Of a DNA stretch of 12,505 bases, positions 6,295-12,505 are shown one piece after another (the first letter of the stretch is position 1; every line of letters begins with the position of its first letter). The notes beneath the pieces were generated by a model. That model saw only the letters and a program-made list of their open reading frames with translations, ran no database searches and was not told the DNA's origin. A program made the translations under genes and the position numbers. This DNA is from CAYXZO01 sp964469505 (GTDB lineage Bacteria; Fidelibacterota; UBA8477; JABMPR01), in contig CAYXZO010000061.1 in NCBI GenBank assembly GCA_964469505.1, forward strand, positions 1 through 12,505, written 5' to 3'.

Positions 6295-7311
6295 ATGGCT
6301 AAACCGAAAGTTGCCTTTTACTGGTGCGCCAGTTGCGGCGGCTGCGAAGAAGCGGTGGTTGATCTGGCGGAAGACATTCTGAAAGTGGTGGAAGCGGTGG
6401 ATATCGTTTTCTGGCCGGTGGCCATGGATTTCAAGCGGTCTGATGTGGAGGCCATGGCTGACGGTGAAATCGCTGTATCTTTCATTAACGGCGGCATTCG
6501 ATTGACGGAACAGAAAGAGATGGCCGAACTGCTGCGCCGCAAATCCCAGTTGGTAATCGCCTTCGGTAGCTGTTCCCACCTGGGCGGCATACCCGGACTG
6601 GCCAACCTCTACCGGACGGAAGAACTGCTTCAGGAAGCCTACGAAAATGTGCCTACCGTCGACAATCCCCACGGAGTGCGTCCCCAGATGGAACTTCGGC
6701 TCAACGGGCACGAGCTGGAACTACCTCAGTTGCTGCCCCGGCTTTATCCCCTGGATCAGGTGGTGGAAGTCGATTACTACCTGCCAGGCTGTCCCCCCAC
6801 TCCCAAACTGCTGATGCAGGCCGTTGAAGCTATTCTCAAAGGCGAGCTGCCGGAAAAGGGAACGGTGCTGGCTCCCGACAAAGCCCTGTGTGAAGCCTGT
6901 GATCGTAATGAGACCAAGCCGGAAAAATTGCTCATTAAAGATTTGAAGCGGGTGCATGAGACCAACTGGGACCCGGAGAAATGTTTCCTAGCCCAGGGGA
7001 TTGTGTGTCTGGGACCGGCCACCCGTAACGGCTGCGAGGCCTTATGCATAGACGGCAATATGCCCTGCACCGGATGTTTCGGTCCCACCAGCCGAGTCAG
7101 GGATTACGGAGGTAAGGCCCTTTCCGGAATAGCTTCCCTCATCGATCTGAACGATGAGCGGGAAGTGGCGCTTTTCATGGAACGCTTTCTGCCGGACCCG
7201 GCCGGCGTTTTTTACAAATACAGTCTCCCCAGCGCCATGATACCCGGTCGAGTGGCCCATGACGGGGAGTCTGCCACAACCCAGCCGAGCACTTCCCAGA
7301 CAGGAGAATAA
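6295..7311 (+). CDS. mvhG: Group 3c [NiFe]-hydrogenase small subunit (MvhG-like)
   Basis: The product of 338 aa carries Fe-S clusters that take electrons from the NiFe site of MvhA to MvhD. The proximal-cluster ligands are C14, C17, C93 (GSCSHLGG) and C166 (PGCPPTP), with an extra C11. More distal cysteines at 199, 202, 230, 238, 247, 251, 258 and 261 fit the additional [4Fe-4S] clusters of this family. There is no twin-arginine signal peptide, so the enzyme is cytoplasmic, as in group 3 hydrogenases. The start at 6295 has GAGAGG (6282-6287) upstream. The C-terminal ~25 residues are polar and low in complexity. The stop is 4 nt before mvhA, so the two hydrogenase subunits are co-translated. 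The general fold is that of the NADH-quinone oxidoreductase 20-kDa/hydrogenase small-subunit family. Confidence 0.94.
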   Translation: MAKPKVAFYWCASCGGCEEAVVDLAEDILKVVEAVDIVFWPVAMDFKRSDVEAMADGEIAVSFINGGIRLTEQKEMAELLRRKSQLVIAFGSCSHLGGIPGLANLYRTEELLQEAYENVPTVDNPHGVRPQMELRLNGHELELPQLLPRLYPLDQVVEVDYYLPGCPPTPKLLMQAVEAILKGELPEKGTVLAPDKALCEACDRNETKPEKLLIKDLKRVHETNWDPEKCFLAQGIVCLGPATRNGCEALCIDGNMPCTGCFGPTSRVRDYGGKALSGIASLIDLNDEREVALFMERFLPDPAGVFYKYSLPSAMIPGRVAHDGESATTQPSTSQTGE

Positions 7312-7315
7312 GATC

Positions 7316-8776
7316 ATGGCACGCAAAATAACCATAGACCCCATTACCCGCCTGGAAGGACATGGTAAAATCGCCATTTTTCTGGATGACGACGGCCAGG
7401 TGGAGCGGGCCTACTTTCAAGTGCCCGAGCTGAGAGGTTTCGAGAAATTCAGCGTGGGGCGCCTGGCGGAGGAGATGCCCCAGATAACCGCCCGCATCTG
7501 CGGTGTGTGTCCTACCGCCCACCACATGGCCTCCACCAAGGCGCTGGACGATTTGTTCCAGGTGGAGCCTCCCCCGGCGGCCAAGAAGATCAGAGAATTA
7601 GTGTATGCCACCTTCATGGTGGAAGATCATGCCCTCCATTTCTTCTTCCTGGGAGGACCGGATTTCGTGGTGGGACCACAGGCTCCCAAAGCGGAACGAA
7701 ATATTCTGGGTGTAATCCAGAAAGTGGGCCTGGAACTGGGTAAACAGGTCATCGCCATGCGCCGGGAATTACGCCAGCTCATCACCGCCATGGGCGGCAA
7801 AGTCATTCATCCCGTTCTAGGGCTGCCAGGCGGGGTAGCCAAGGCCATGACTCCTGAAATCAGGGCTGACTTCCAGCGGGTGGCACGACAGGCGGTGGAG
7901 TTCGGCCTGACCTGCCAGAAAATCTTCGAGGATGTGGTTCTCAAAAACCCCCAATACCTGGAGTGGATCACTTCCGATGCGTACACCCACCGCACCCATT
8001 ACATGGGATTGGTAGATGAAAACAACCGGGTGAATTTCTACGACGGTCTGGTGCGGGTGGTGGACCCGGAAGGGCATGAAGTATGTAAGTTCTCTGCCCG
8101 AGAGTACGGCGACATCGTCAGCGAGCATGTGGAGCCCTGGACATACGTGAAATTCCCCTATCTCAAAGAAAAGGGCTGGCAGGGATTCGTGGATGGTCCC
8201 GAAAGCGGAATCTTCAGTGTGGCTCCGCTGGCCCGACTGAACGTGGCCGACGGGATGGCCACGCCTCGCGCCCAGGAATTCTACCAGCTATTCTTTGAAA
8301 TGCTGGGGGGCAAACCGGTACATTTCACCCTGGCCAACCACTGGGCCCGGCTCATCGAGCTGCTCTATGCCGCAGAGAGAATGCTGGAACTGGCCAACGA
8401 TGAGGAAATTCTGGATCCCCATGTGCGTAACATTCCCAGCGCCACTCCCCGGGAAGGGTTCGGCATCGTGGAGGCGCCCAGGGGCACGTTGTACCATCAT
8501 TATCAAACCGATGAGCGGGGCATCATCCGGCACGCCAACTTGATTGTGGCCACCCAGAACAACGCGGCCCGCATTGCCATGTCGGTGGACAAAGCGGCCA
8601 AAGCCCTGATCAAAAATGGAAATGTCGATGATGGAGTATTGAATATGGTGGAAATGGCTTTCCGGGCTTACGACCCATGCCATGCTTGTGCCACCCACGC
8701 TTTGCCGGGTGAAATGCCCCTGATAGCGGAGATTTATAACTCACAGGGTAACCTATTGAAAACCATTCGCCACTAA
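7316..8776 (+). CDS. mvhA: Group 3c [NiFe]-hydrogenase large subunit (MvhA-like)
   Basis: The product of 486 aa is the H2-activating catalytic subunit. The N-terminal nickel motif RICGVCPTAH supplies C62 and C65, and the C-terminal motif DPCHACATH supplies C455 and C458, completing the four Cys ligands of the NiFe(CN)2CO centre. The RLEGHG motif near residue 12 holds the conserved Glu14. About 25 residues follow His461, so the precursor carries the C-terminal peptide that a specific protease removes after nickel insertion. The start at 7316 has AGGAG (7302-7306) 9 nt upstream. The longer frame starting at 7259 would run 53 nt into mvhG and lacks its own ribosome site. The stop overlaps the protease start by 1 nt (TAATG). 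The group 3c assignment rests on the mvhD/hdrABC context and the motifs. Confidence 0.96.
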   Translation: MARKITIDPITRLEGHGKIAIFLDDDGQVERAYFQVPELRGFEKFSVGRLAEEMPQITARICGVCPTAHHMASTKALDDLFQVEPPPAAKKIRELVYATFMVEDHALHFFFLGGPDFVVGPQAPKAERNILGVIQKVGLELGKQVIAMRRELRQLITAMGGKVIHPVLGLPGGVAKAMTPEIRADFQRVARQAVEFGLTCQKIFEDVVLKNPQYLEWITSDAYTHRTHYMGLVDENNRVNFYDGLVRVVDPEGHEVCKFSAREYGDIVSEHVEPWTYVKFPYLKEKGWQGFVDGPESGIFSVAPLARLNVADGMATPRAQEFYQLFFEMLGGKPVHFTLANHWARLIELLYAAERMLELANDEEILDPHVRNIPSATPREGFGIVEAPRGTLYHHYQTDERGIIRHANLIVATQNNAARIAMSVDKAAKALIKNGNVDDGVLNMVEMAFRAYDPCHACATHALPGEMPLIAEIYNSQGNLLKTIRH

Positions 8777-9345
8777 TGTCCTCCACTAAACATAATCCCA
8801 TTCTGGTGCTGGGCCTAGGTAACACCCTCCTGGGGGATGATGGCATCGGCATTCGTTTGATCCGGGAACTGCGGTCCCGCCTGGGAAATGATGCCCGCTT
8901 CGAATTCGAGACTACTCAACGGGCCGGGCTCTACCTGCTGGATCATCTCCTGGATCGCTCCCAGGTAATTCTCATCGATGCGGTAACCGCCGGCGAAAAA
9001 GAAGTGGGGGAAGTGTGTATCTATAACTTCCTTTCAGCGGATCATCCTCAAATCGCTTGCTTCTCCCCCCACTACGTAGGACTTCCCAGCGTACTAGCCC
9101 TGGGACGCAGCCATAACATGCCTTTGCCTCAGCAAATCTGGGTGGTGGGCATCGCAGTAGCAGATCCCCAAACTGTGAGACCTTCTCTTTCACCTCCGTT
9201 GGAAGAAAAATTGGCCGGAATAGTGGCGGAAATTGAGAATTTTTTACTGGATTTCGCGGCCAGGAAGTCCGTTCAGAGAGAACGCAAATTTCCTTCCAGC
9301 CAGGCAACCAATGCATCTCGACTGGGAGCTTTCAGTCCCCACTAA
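8776..9345 (+). CDS. [NiFe]-hydrogenase maturation endopeptidase (HyaD/HybD/HoxW family)
   Basis: The product of 189 aa cleaves the C-terminal peptide of the hydrogenase large subunit once nickel is in place. The family signature GLGNTLLGDDGIG spans residues 13-25. Expected nickel-sensing ligands are visible: an acidic residue at 21/22 (D22 aligns with the HybD Glu16 position), D68 in LIDAV, and H99 in SPHYVGLPSVLALG. The protease core ends near residue 160. A basic tail of about 28 residues (RKSVQRERK and after) goes beyond the usual length and may be disordered. The start overlaps the mvhA stop (TAATG), so the protease is translationally coupled to its presumed substrate. The hypA-F genes for metal-centre assembly are not in the window and must lie elsewhere. 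It is the last gene of the operon, and I see no convincing terminator after it. Confidence 0.93.
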   Translation: MSSTKHNPILVLGLGNTLLGDDGIGIRLIRELRSRLGNDARFEFETTQRAGLYLLDHLLDRSQVILIDAVTAGEKEVGEVCIYNFLSADHPQIACFSPHYVGLPSVLALGRSHNMPLPQQIWVVGIAVADPQTVRPSLSPPLEEKLAGIVAEIENFLLDFAARKSVQRERKFPSSQATNASRLGAFSPH

Positions 9346-9503
9346 ACTATGAACTGCGCGCGGCCGGTGCTGATTGTCCTCGACAGCCGCCCAACCGCGA
9401 ACGGCAGTACAATTTGACAAAGCTCACGCAGATAACGTTGCATCAGTCACGACGTCGGACAAGGCCAATTTTCAATTATCATCGAGCCTTCTTTGCCCTA
9501 AAT

Positions 9504-9606
9504 ACCAACCATCGCGCTTTTCTATGAAGTTCTTTCCTGGAGTAGCTAGCTCCAGAAGCTAGCATTGAGAAAGTGACGGTAGGAAAGCGCGGATGTCACA
9601 GTTGGT
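9504..9606 (+). ncRNA. Large imperfect stem-loop of about 103 nt
   Basis: The outer stem is ACCAAC (9504-9509) with GTTGGT (9601-9606). After a 5-nt bulge (9596-9600) come 3 pairs (9510-9512 with 9593-9595), then a one-base bulge at G9592. A 12-bp stem follows, 9513-9524 (CGCGCTTTTCTA) with 9580-9591, containing a single G-T pair. Inside lie CTTTC (9532-9536) with GAAAG (9569-9573) and a terminal hairpin CTGGAG/CTCCAG (9537-9542 and 9550-9555). AGCTAGC is repeated at 9544-9550 and 9557-9563. The pairing is far longer than expected by chance. It could be a structured RNA, a transposon remnant (MITE-like) or part of the kinase leader. Confidence 0.45.
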
Positions 9607-9612
9607 TTCCAC

Positions 9613-9681
9613 GGTTCTCCTCTGAGATTCGGAGGGGGGTAATTCTCAGGTAGAACCAAAAACGAAGGTTAAACCTGAGAA
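9613..9681 (+). promoter_or_regulatory. Mutually exclusive hairpins in front of the kinase gene
   Basis: Structure A pairs GGTTCT (9613-9618) with AGAACC (9652-9657), and CTGAGA (9622-9627) with TCTCAG (9644-9649). Structure B pairs TTCTCAGGT (9643-9651) with ACCTGAGAA (9673-9681), and AACC (9654-9657) with GGTT (9667-9670). Both need the segment 9643-9657, so only one can form. Structure B would hide the purine-rich GAGAAG (9677-9682) just before the ATG at 9685. This layout is typical of an attenuator or translational switch. No known riboswitch class is recognised. Confidence 0.4.
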
Positions 9682-9704
9682 GCTATGGCTTCAAGGCAGG
9701 TACT

Positions 9705-11483
9705 GTGGTTTTGTGGCATTCTGCTGGTTGTGGCGCCTGGACGCATTCCCCACCTGACACCGCCCTTTCCTCCCCCCGTCTTGATTCCTTAATCAACGCC
9801 CAACGCCTTCCAATTCTTAACAATCTCAACAGCAAACAATACGTAGATCGCCTACATCAAATAAGAACCGAAGCCCACCGTAACGGCGATCTGTTAAGTG
9901 AAGCCCGGGCTTTGATGATGCTGGGTTATGCTTTCTACCTCCAGGGCCGTTACGCCGAAAGCGTGGACGCCTATCTGGAGAGTATCCGCATCTTCGAAGC
10001 CCATAATTCCCTGCGGGACCTGGTAATGGCGTATGGCGACCTGGGATATCATCTCAAGCGTCAAGATTTAGCCAAAGGCCGCCGGTACATGCTGAAAGCC
10101 ATCCACCTGGCTGAAAAACAAGACATGAAGCAAGCCCTCACAAGTCTCTACGATAACTACGGCATCATGCTTCACATGGCCGGCAAGCTGGACAGCGCCT
10201 ATGCGTACTATTTACGAAGCTTAAACTTGAAACGATCCCTTAATGATTCGGTAGGTATTTCTTACTCCCTCATCCACCTGGCGACTTTGTTCCTGGAGCA
10301 GAAAAATTTCGCTGAGGCCCGGAAATATCTGGAAGAATCGGACGCATTTCGGCAGCGGTACGGGGGAAGTTACGAAAAACTTGAGAATCTAATTACCTGG
10401 GGTGAATTCTACCGGGATACTGGGCAACTGGACTCAGCCGTAATTCTGTTCGAGCGGGCTGTGAATTATCCGGCTGCTTCCGATCGGCCCCAGGCGCTTC
10501 AATACTGCCTGGGGGAACTGGCCCAGTTACATGAAAAACAGGGGAATTTACGCCAGGCGCTGGAATATCTGAAGCGCTTCCAGGTCTTGAAGGACTCCCT
10601 GGCCTCGGCGAAAACGAACGCCAGGATCGCCCAGCTGCAAATCGAATACGAGACGGAGAAAAAGGACCGGGAACTGGCCCGGAAGGAACTAAAGATCCAG
10701 GAACGCAACGCGTTGCTGGCGGTGACGGCCCTTATTGCCCTGCTGTTCATGGTGGCGGGTGGCGGCTTGTTCTGGTTCCAAAGAGTTGAAATCAAACGCA
10801 TCCAGCGGCAGCGGCAGCTGGAAGCCGATCTTAAAAAAGCGGAATACGAGCGGAGTATCAATCTGGAGAAGCTGAAAATCTCCCGGGAACTTCACGATAA
10901 CATCGGTTCCCAGCTCACCTTCCTCATCAATTCCCTGGACAACCTGGCCTACCTGATCCGCAATCCGGGAGTGAAAGAGAAGCTCAAGCAGTTGAGCGAA
11001 TTTGGTCGGAATACCATGAGCGAACTGCGTAATACCATCTGGGCTATGCGAGCTCAGGCTGGTTCTTTGGAAGCACTGGTGCGTAAGGTGAACGAGTTCA
11101 AGTTGCGCTGGCAGGGTACACTGCTGCCCCTGGAAATATCTATAGAGAATCATATCACTAAGGACATCAAACTCAGTTCCTTACAGATGATTAATCTGTT
11201 CCGGGTCATTCAGGAAGCGGTGCAGAATTCCGTCAAGCATGCCCGCTGCAAATCCATCACGGTGCGTTTCGAACCTAATCGCAGGTGGTGGGACTTGGTC
11301 ATTAAAGACGACGGATGTGGTTTTGATACCGCCAGGAGCTACCACGGCAACGGGCTGGAGAACATGGAGCAGCGGTGCCGGGAAGCAGGGGGAGAATTCA
11401 CCATTAAAAGTGGGCCAGCAGGTACGGAAATTCGTTGTCGCGTGCCCTATAATCAGTCATCTGGCGTATTGGGCTCGGAATAA
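9705..11483 (+). CDS. TPR-domain sensor histidine kinase (HisKA_3 / NarL-partner type)
   Basis: The uninterrupted frame gives 592 aa from a GTG at 9705. Residues about 60-300 form tandem TPR-like helical repeats (for example GRYAESVDAYLESIRIFE). A charged coiled-coil follows (about 303-334), then one transmembrane segment (about 336-358), a second helical linker, and the HisKA_3 dimerisation motif SRELHDNIGSQL with phospho-acceptor H397. The HATPase_c domain has the N-box EAVQNSVKHA (E504, N508), G1 DDGCGF (535-540) and G2 HGNGLENM (547-554). With a single membrane segment in the middle, the TPR sensor should be outside the cytoplasm, which requires an N-terminal signal. None exists in this frame, but ATG 9685 in another frame encodes MASRQVLWFCGILLVVA, a good signal-peptide core. 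A one-base frameshift near 9720-9745 is therefore suspected. The gene lies 52 nt upstream of its response regulator. Confidence 0.88.
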   Translation: MVLWHSAGCGAWTHSPPDTALSSPRLDSLINAQRLPILNNLNSKQYVDRLHQIRTEAHRNGDLLSEARALMMLGYAFYLQGRYAESVDAYLESIRIFEAHNSLRDLVMAYGDLGYHLKRQDLAKGRRYMLKAIHLAEKQDMKQALTSLYDNYGIMLHMAGKLDSAYAYYLRSLNLKRSLNDSVGISYSLIHLATLFLEQKNFAEARKYLEESDAFRQRYGGSYEKLENLITWGEFYRDTGQLDSAVILFERAVNYPAASDRPQALQYCLGELAQLHEKQGNLRQALEYLKRFQVLKDSLASAKTNARIAQLQIEYETEKKDRELARKELKIQERNALLAVTALIALLFMVAGGGLFWFQRVEIKRIQRQRQLEADLKKAEYERSINLEKLKISRELHDNIGSQLTFLINSLDNLAYLIRNPGVKEKLKQLSEFGRNTMSELRNTIWAMRAQAGSLEALVRKVNEFKLRWQGTLLPLEISIENHITKDIKLSSLQMINLFRVIQEAVQNSVKHARCKSITVRFEPNRRWWDLVIKDDGCGFDTARSYHGNGLENMEQRCREAGGEFTIKSGPAGTEIRCRVPYNQSSGVLGSE

Positions 11484-11515
11484 AAGCATCTAACTTAATT
11501 TACATGTCGAACAAG

Positions 11516-11525
11516 CCGCTAGCGG
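11516..11525. repeat. Short perfect palindrome before the response regulator
   Basis: CCGCTAGCGG is a 10-nt perfect palindrome in the 52-nt gap between kinase and regulator. Its right end touches the Shine-Dalgarno GGAG (11524-11527). It could be a small operator or a coincidence. Confidence 0.2.
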
Positions 11526-11535
11526 AGCCACGGCC

Positions 11536-12186
11536 ATGAAAATCCGGGTGGTCATCGCTGAAGATAATCCTTTCCTAGCGCAGTCCATTAAAGAGAAGCT
11601 AGAGCTTTTCCCCGAGGAAATAAAATTCAAGTACATTGCCAGCAATGGTAGGGATCTACTGGACAAGCTGGAAGAGGATTCGGTAGTGGATGTAATTTTA
11701 ATGGATCTGGAAATGCCCGAAATGGACGGTATCCAGGCCACCAGGGAAGTAACTAACCGCTATCCCCAGATAAAAATCGTTATCCAGACCGTTTTTGATG
11801 AAGACGAAAAGATCTACCGGGCTATAAAAGCCGGGGCCATGGGCTACTTGTTGAAGGATGAGCCGCCCCAGCGTCTGTTCGAAGCCATTCAGGCCGTGAT
11901 GGCCGGGGGCGCCCTTATGTCCCAGTCGGTTATGGCCAAATCGCTGAAACTGCTCCAGCACCCGGAACGGATTCGCTACCGCGAGGCCCGGGATTTCGAT
12001 CTCACCCGCCGGGAGCGGGAGGTTCTGGAGCAAATGAGTAAAGGGCTGAATCATAAGCAGATCGCCCGCAATTTATTCATCTCCCCCGCCACCGTCCGCA
12101 AGCACATGGAGAACATCTACAAGAAGCTGGAAGTGAACAACAAGATCCAGGCGGTGCAAAAGGCTCTGCAATACAAGCTGATTTAA
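11536..12186 (+). CDS. NarL/FixJ (LuxR-type) response regulator
   Basis: The product of 216 aa is a DNA-binding transcription factor activated by phosphorylation. The receiver domain (1-~120) has the acidic pair E9-D10, phospho-acceptor D57 (LMDLEMPEMDG), the switch residue T85 and K107 (LLKDE). A linker leads to a C-terminal LuxR/GerE helix-turn-helix (about 155-205), beginning LTRREREVLEQMSKG and with recognition helix SPATVRKHMENIYKKL. The start at 11536 has GGAG (11524-11527) 8 nt upstream. It follows the HisKA_3 kinase in the same direction, the usual pairing for this family, so the kinase is its likely phosphodonor. It lacks the AAA+ domain of sigma-54 activators, so it cannot drive the -24/-12 promoters of the hydrogenase operon. 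Its targets are unknown. Confidence 0.94.
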   Translation: MKIRVVIAEDNPFLAQSIKEKLELFPEEIKFKYIASNGRDLLDKLEEDSVVDVILMDLEMPEMDGIQATREVTNRYPQIKIVIQTVFDEDEKIYRAIKAGAMGYLLKDEPPQRLFEAIQAVMAGGALMSQSVMAKSLKLLQHPERIRYREARDFDLTRREREVLEQMSKGLNHKQIARNLFISPATVRKHMENIYKKLEVNNKIQAVQKALQYKLI

Positions 12187-12187
12187 A

Positions 12188-12210
12188 GGCCGTCCCTGGC
12201 CGCTTTTTTG
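12188..12210 (+). terminator. Probable intrinsic terminator after the response regulator
   Basis: GGCC (12188-12191) and GGCC (12198-12201) form a short GC stem with a 6-nt loop. A T-run at 12204-12209 follows almost at once, starting right after the stop codon at 12184-12186. A second longer T-rich run (about 12239-12256) lies downstream as a possible back-up. The stem is only 4 bp with an imperfect base, so strength is uncertain. Confidence 0.45.
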
Positions 12211-12505
12211 TCGGGGAGGCTCCCTCTGTCGGCGGTGGTTTTTTGTTCTTTTTTTTGAGAAAGTTGACGAGGCAGACGGTTTTATACGTTTCACCCCGCT
12301 CGTTGAAGAAGATGGAGGCCGGAGCAAGGAGACCGGAGACCGGAAATTTTGCATAACATCATAGCTTTATGTTTTATAGATAGTTAGAATGCCGTATCTC
12401 TGTTTCCTGTTTCCCCTTTCCCGTTTCCTCCCGACCTGTCGGGTTCCGTCCTCCGGTCTCCAACTACATATAAGATTAAATTTAAATTTTAATCACAGCT
12501 ATGAT
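12211..12505. other. Non-coding downstream region
   Basis: I see no gene here. It starts with T-rich DNA behind the regulator, then a purine-rich repeat arm (about 12304-12346), AT-rich DNA, a pyrimidine-rich arm (about 12396-12462) and an AT-rich end. A CCCGAC/GTCGGG palindrome lies at 12430-12443. The 93-codon minus-strand frame that covers part of it is an artefact of the biased composition and the tail of the regulator gene. Confidence 0.6.
12304..12462. repeat. Inverted purine/pyrimidine low-complexity arms (CTCCGGTCTCC family)
   Basis: The left arm is purine-rich, with GGAGACCGGAG at 12328-12338 followed by another GACCGGA. The right arm is pyrimidine-rich and contains the exact reverse complement CTCCGGTCTCC at 12451-12461. 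The arms could pair over an AT-rich loop of about 50 nt. The same 11-mer lies at 158-168 beyond the other end of the cluster, so this repeat family flanks the cluster on both sides. Confidence 0.5.

Larger units (their letters stand above)
9346..9704 (+). other. Structured intergenic region / kinase leader
   Basis: These 359 nt lie between the protease and the kinase. A 62-codon open frame at 9374-9562 runs through the stem-loop with no family resemblance and is probably not a gene. The first ~150 nt show no clear element; a TTGACA at 9414-9419 has no matching -10. The second half holds a large imperfect stem-loop (9504-9606) and two competing hairpins (9613-9657 and 9643-9681), both listed separately. 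The region may be a transcribed leader controlling the kinase gene, or the remains of a mobile element. Confidence 0.5.

Noticed and set aside
7259..7315. Earlier ATG for mvhA inside mvhG.
   Set aside because: The extra 19 residues are low complexity and unlike hydrogenase N-termini. ATG 7316 starts the conserved MARKITIDPITRLEGHG sequence and has AGGAG upstream.
9374..9562. Plus-strand 62-codon open frame after the protease gene.
   Set aside because: It has no recognisable domain and ends inside the inverted-repeat element.
9504..9606. Integron attC-like folded recombination site.
   Set aside because: The outer arms (ACCAAC/GTTGGT) do not match the RYYYAAC and GTTRRRY core-site consensus, and no integrase or cassette layout is seen.
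9585..9640. AGC...CGGTTCT...GAGGGGGG resembling group II intron domain V and the 3' end.
   Set aside because: The domain V helix does not pair properly (mismatches at the catalytic-triad partner), no reverse transcriptase or intron 5' end is present, and part of the sequence pairs better in the 9504-9606 stem-loop.
9622..9681. CTGAGA ... ACCTGA resembling the TPP riboswitch core.
   Set aside because: The rest of the TPP aptamer (the conserved GGATAATACCAGCG-type segment and closing helix) is absent, and the gene downstream is a kinase, not a thiamin gene. The words are explained by the competing hairpins.

Overview
The window is a bacterial chromosomal segment. Its genes all lie on the + strand, and two AT-rich, repeat-bearing non-coding flanks enclose it. 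The core is a seven-gene operon, hdrC-hdrB-hdrA-mvhD-mvhG-mvhA-protease (847-9345). It encodes a cytoplasmic heterodisulfide-reductase-like / group 3c [NiFe]-hydrogenase complex, the bacterial relative of the methanogen MvhADG-HdrABC electron-bifurcating machine, together with the endopeptidase that matures its large subunit. Genes overlap or sit within a few bases of each other, except for a 128-nt gap before mvhG that holds a 42-codon open frame. A two-component pair follows: a TPR-domain sensor kinase of the HisKA_3 type (about 9685/9705-11483) and a NarL/LuxR-type response regulator (11536-12186).

The host is probably an anaerobic, H2-metabolising bacterium. No methanogenesis gene is present, and Shine-Dalgarno sites are strong. 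The TPR-HisKA_3 kinase with a LuxR regulator and the low-complexity intergenic repeats fit FCB-group lineages such as Calditrichota or KSB1-like bacteria. That placement is a weak inference.

The most unusual protein is HdrA (1124 aa). A complete GltD/NfnB-like NAD(P)H:acceptor module, with its N-terminal Fe-S domain, FAD site and nucleotide site, is inserted inside HdrA between the two halves of its internal ferredoxin. Inferred electron flow is H2 -> MvhA NiFe site -> MvhG Fe-S -> MvhD [2Fe-2S] -> HdrA FAD, with branches to HdrC/HdrB, to ferredoxin through the C-terminal clusters, and possibly to or from NAD(P)(H) through the inserted module. The physiological acceptor at HdrB is not shown by the window.

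Regulation: upstream of hdrC lie two nearly identical -24/-12 (sigma-54) promoter motifs, 83 bp apart, preceded by imperfect palindromes that could bind an activator. The local response regulator has no AAA+ domain, so it is not the sigma-54 activator. The 359-nt gap before the kinase is rich in predicted structure: a stem-loop of about 103 nt, then two mutually exclusive hairpins ending next to an ATG. That ATG opens a signal-peptide-like sequence in a different frame from the kinase body, so the kinase gene probably carries a frameshift (real or from assembly) near its 5' end.
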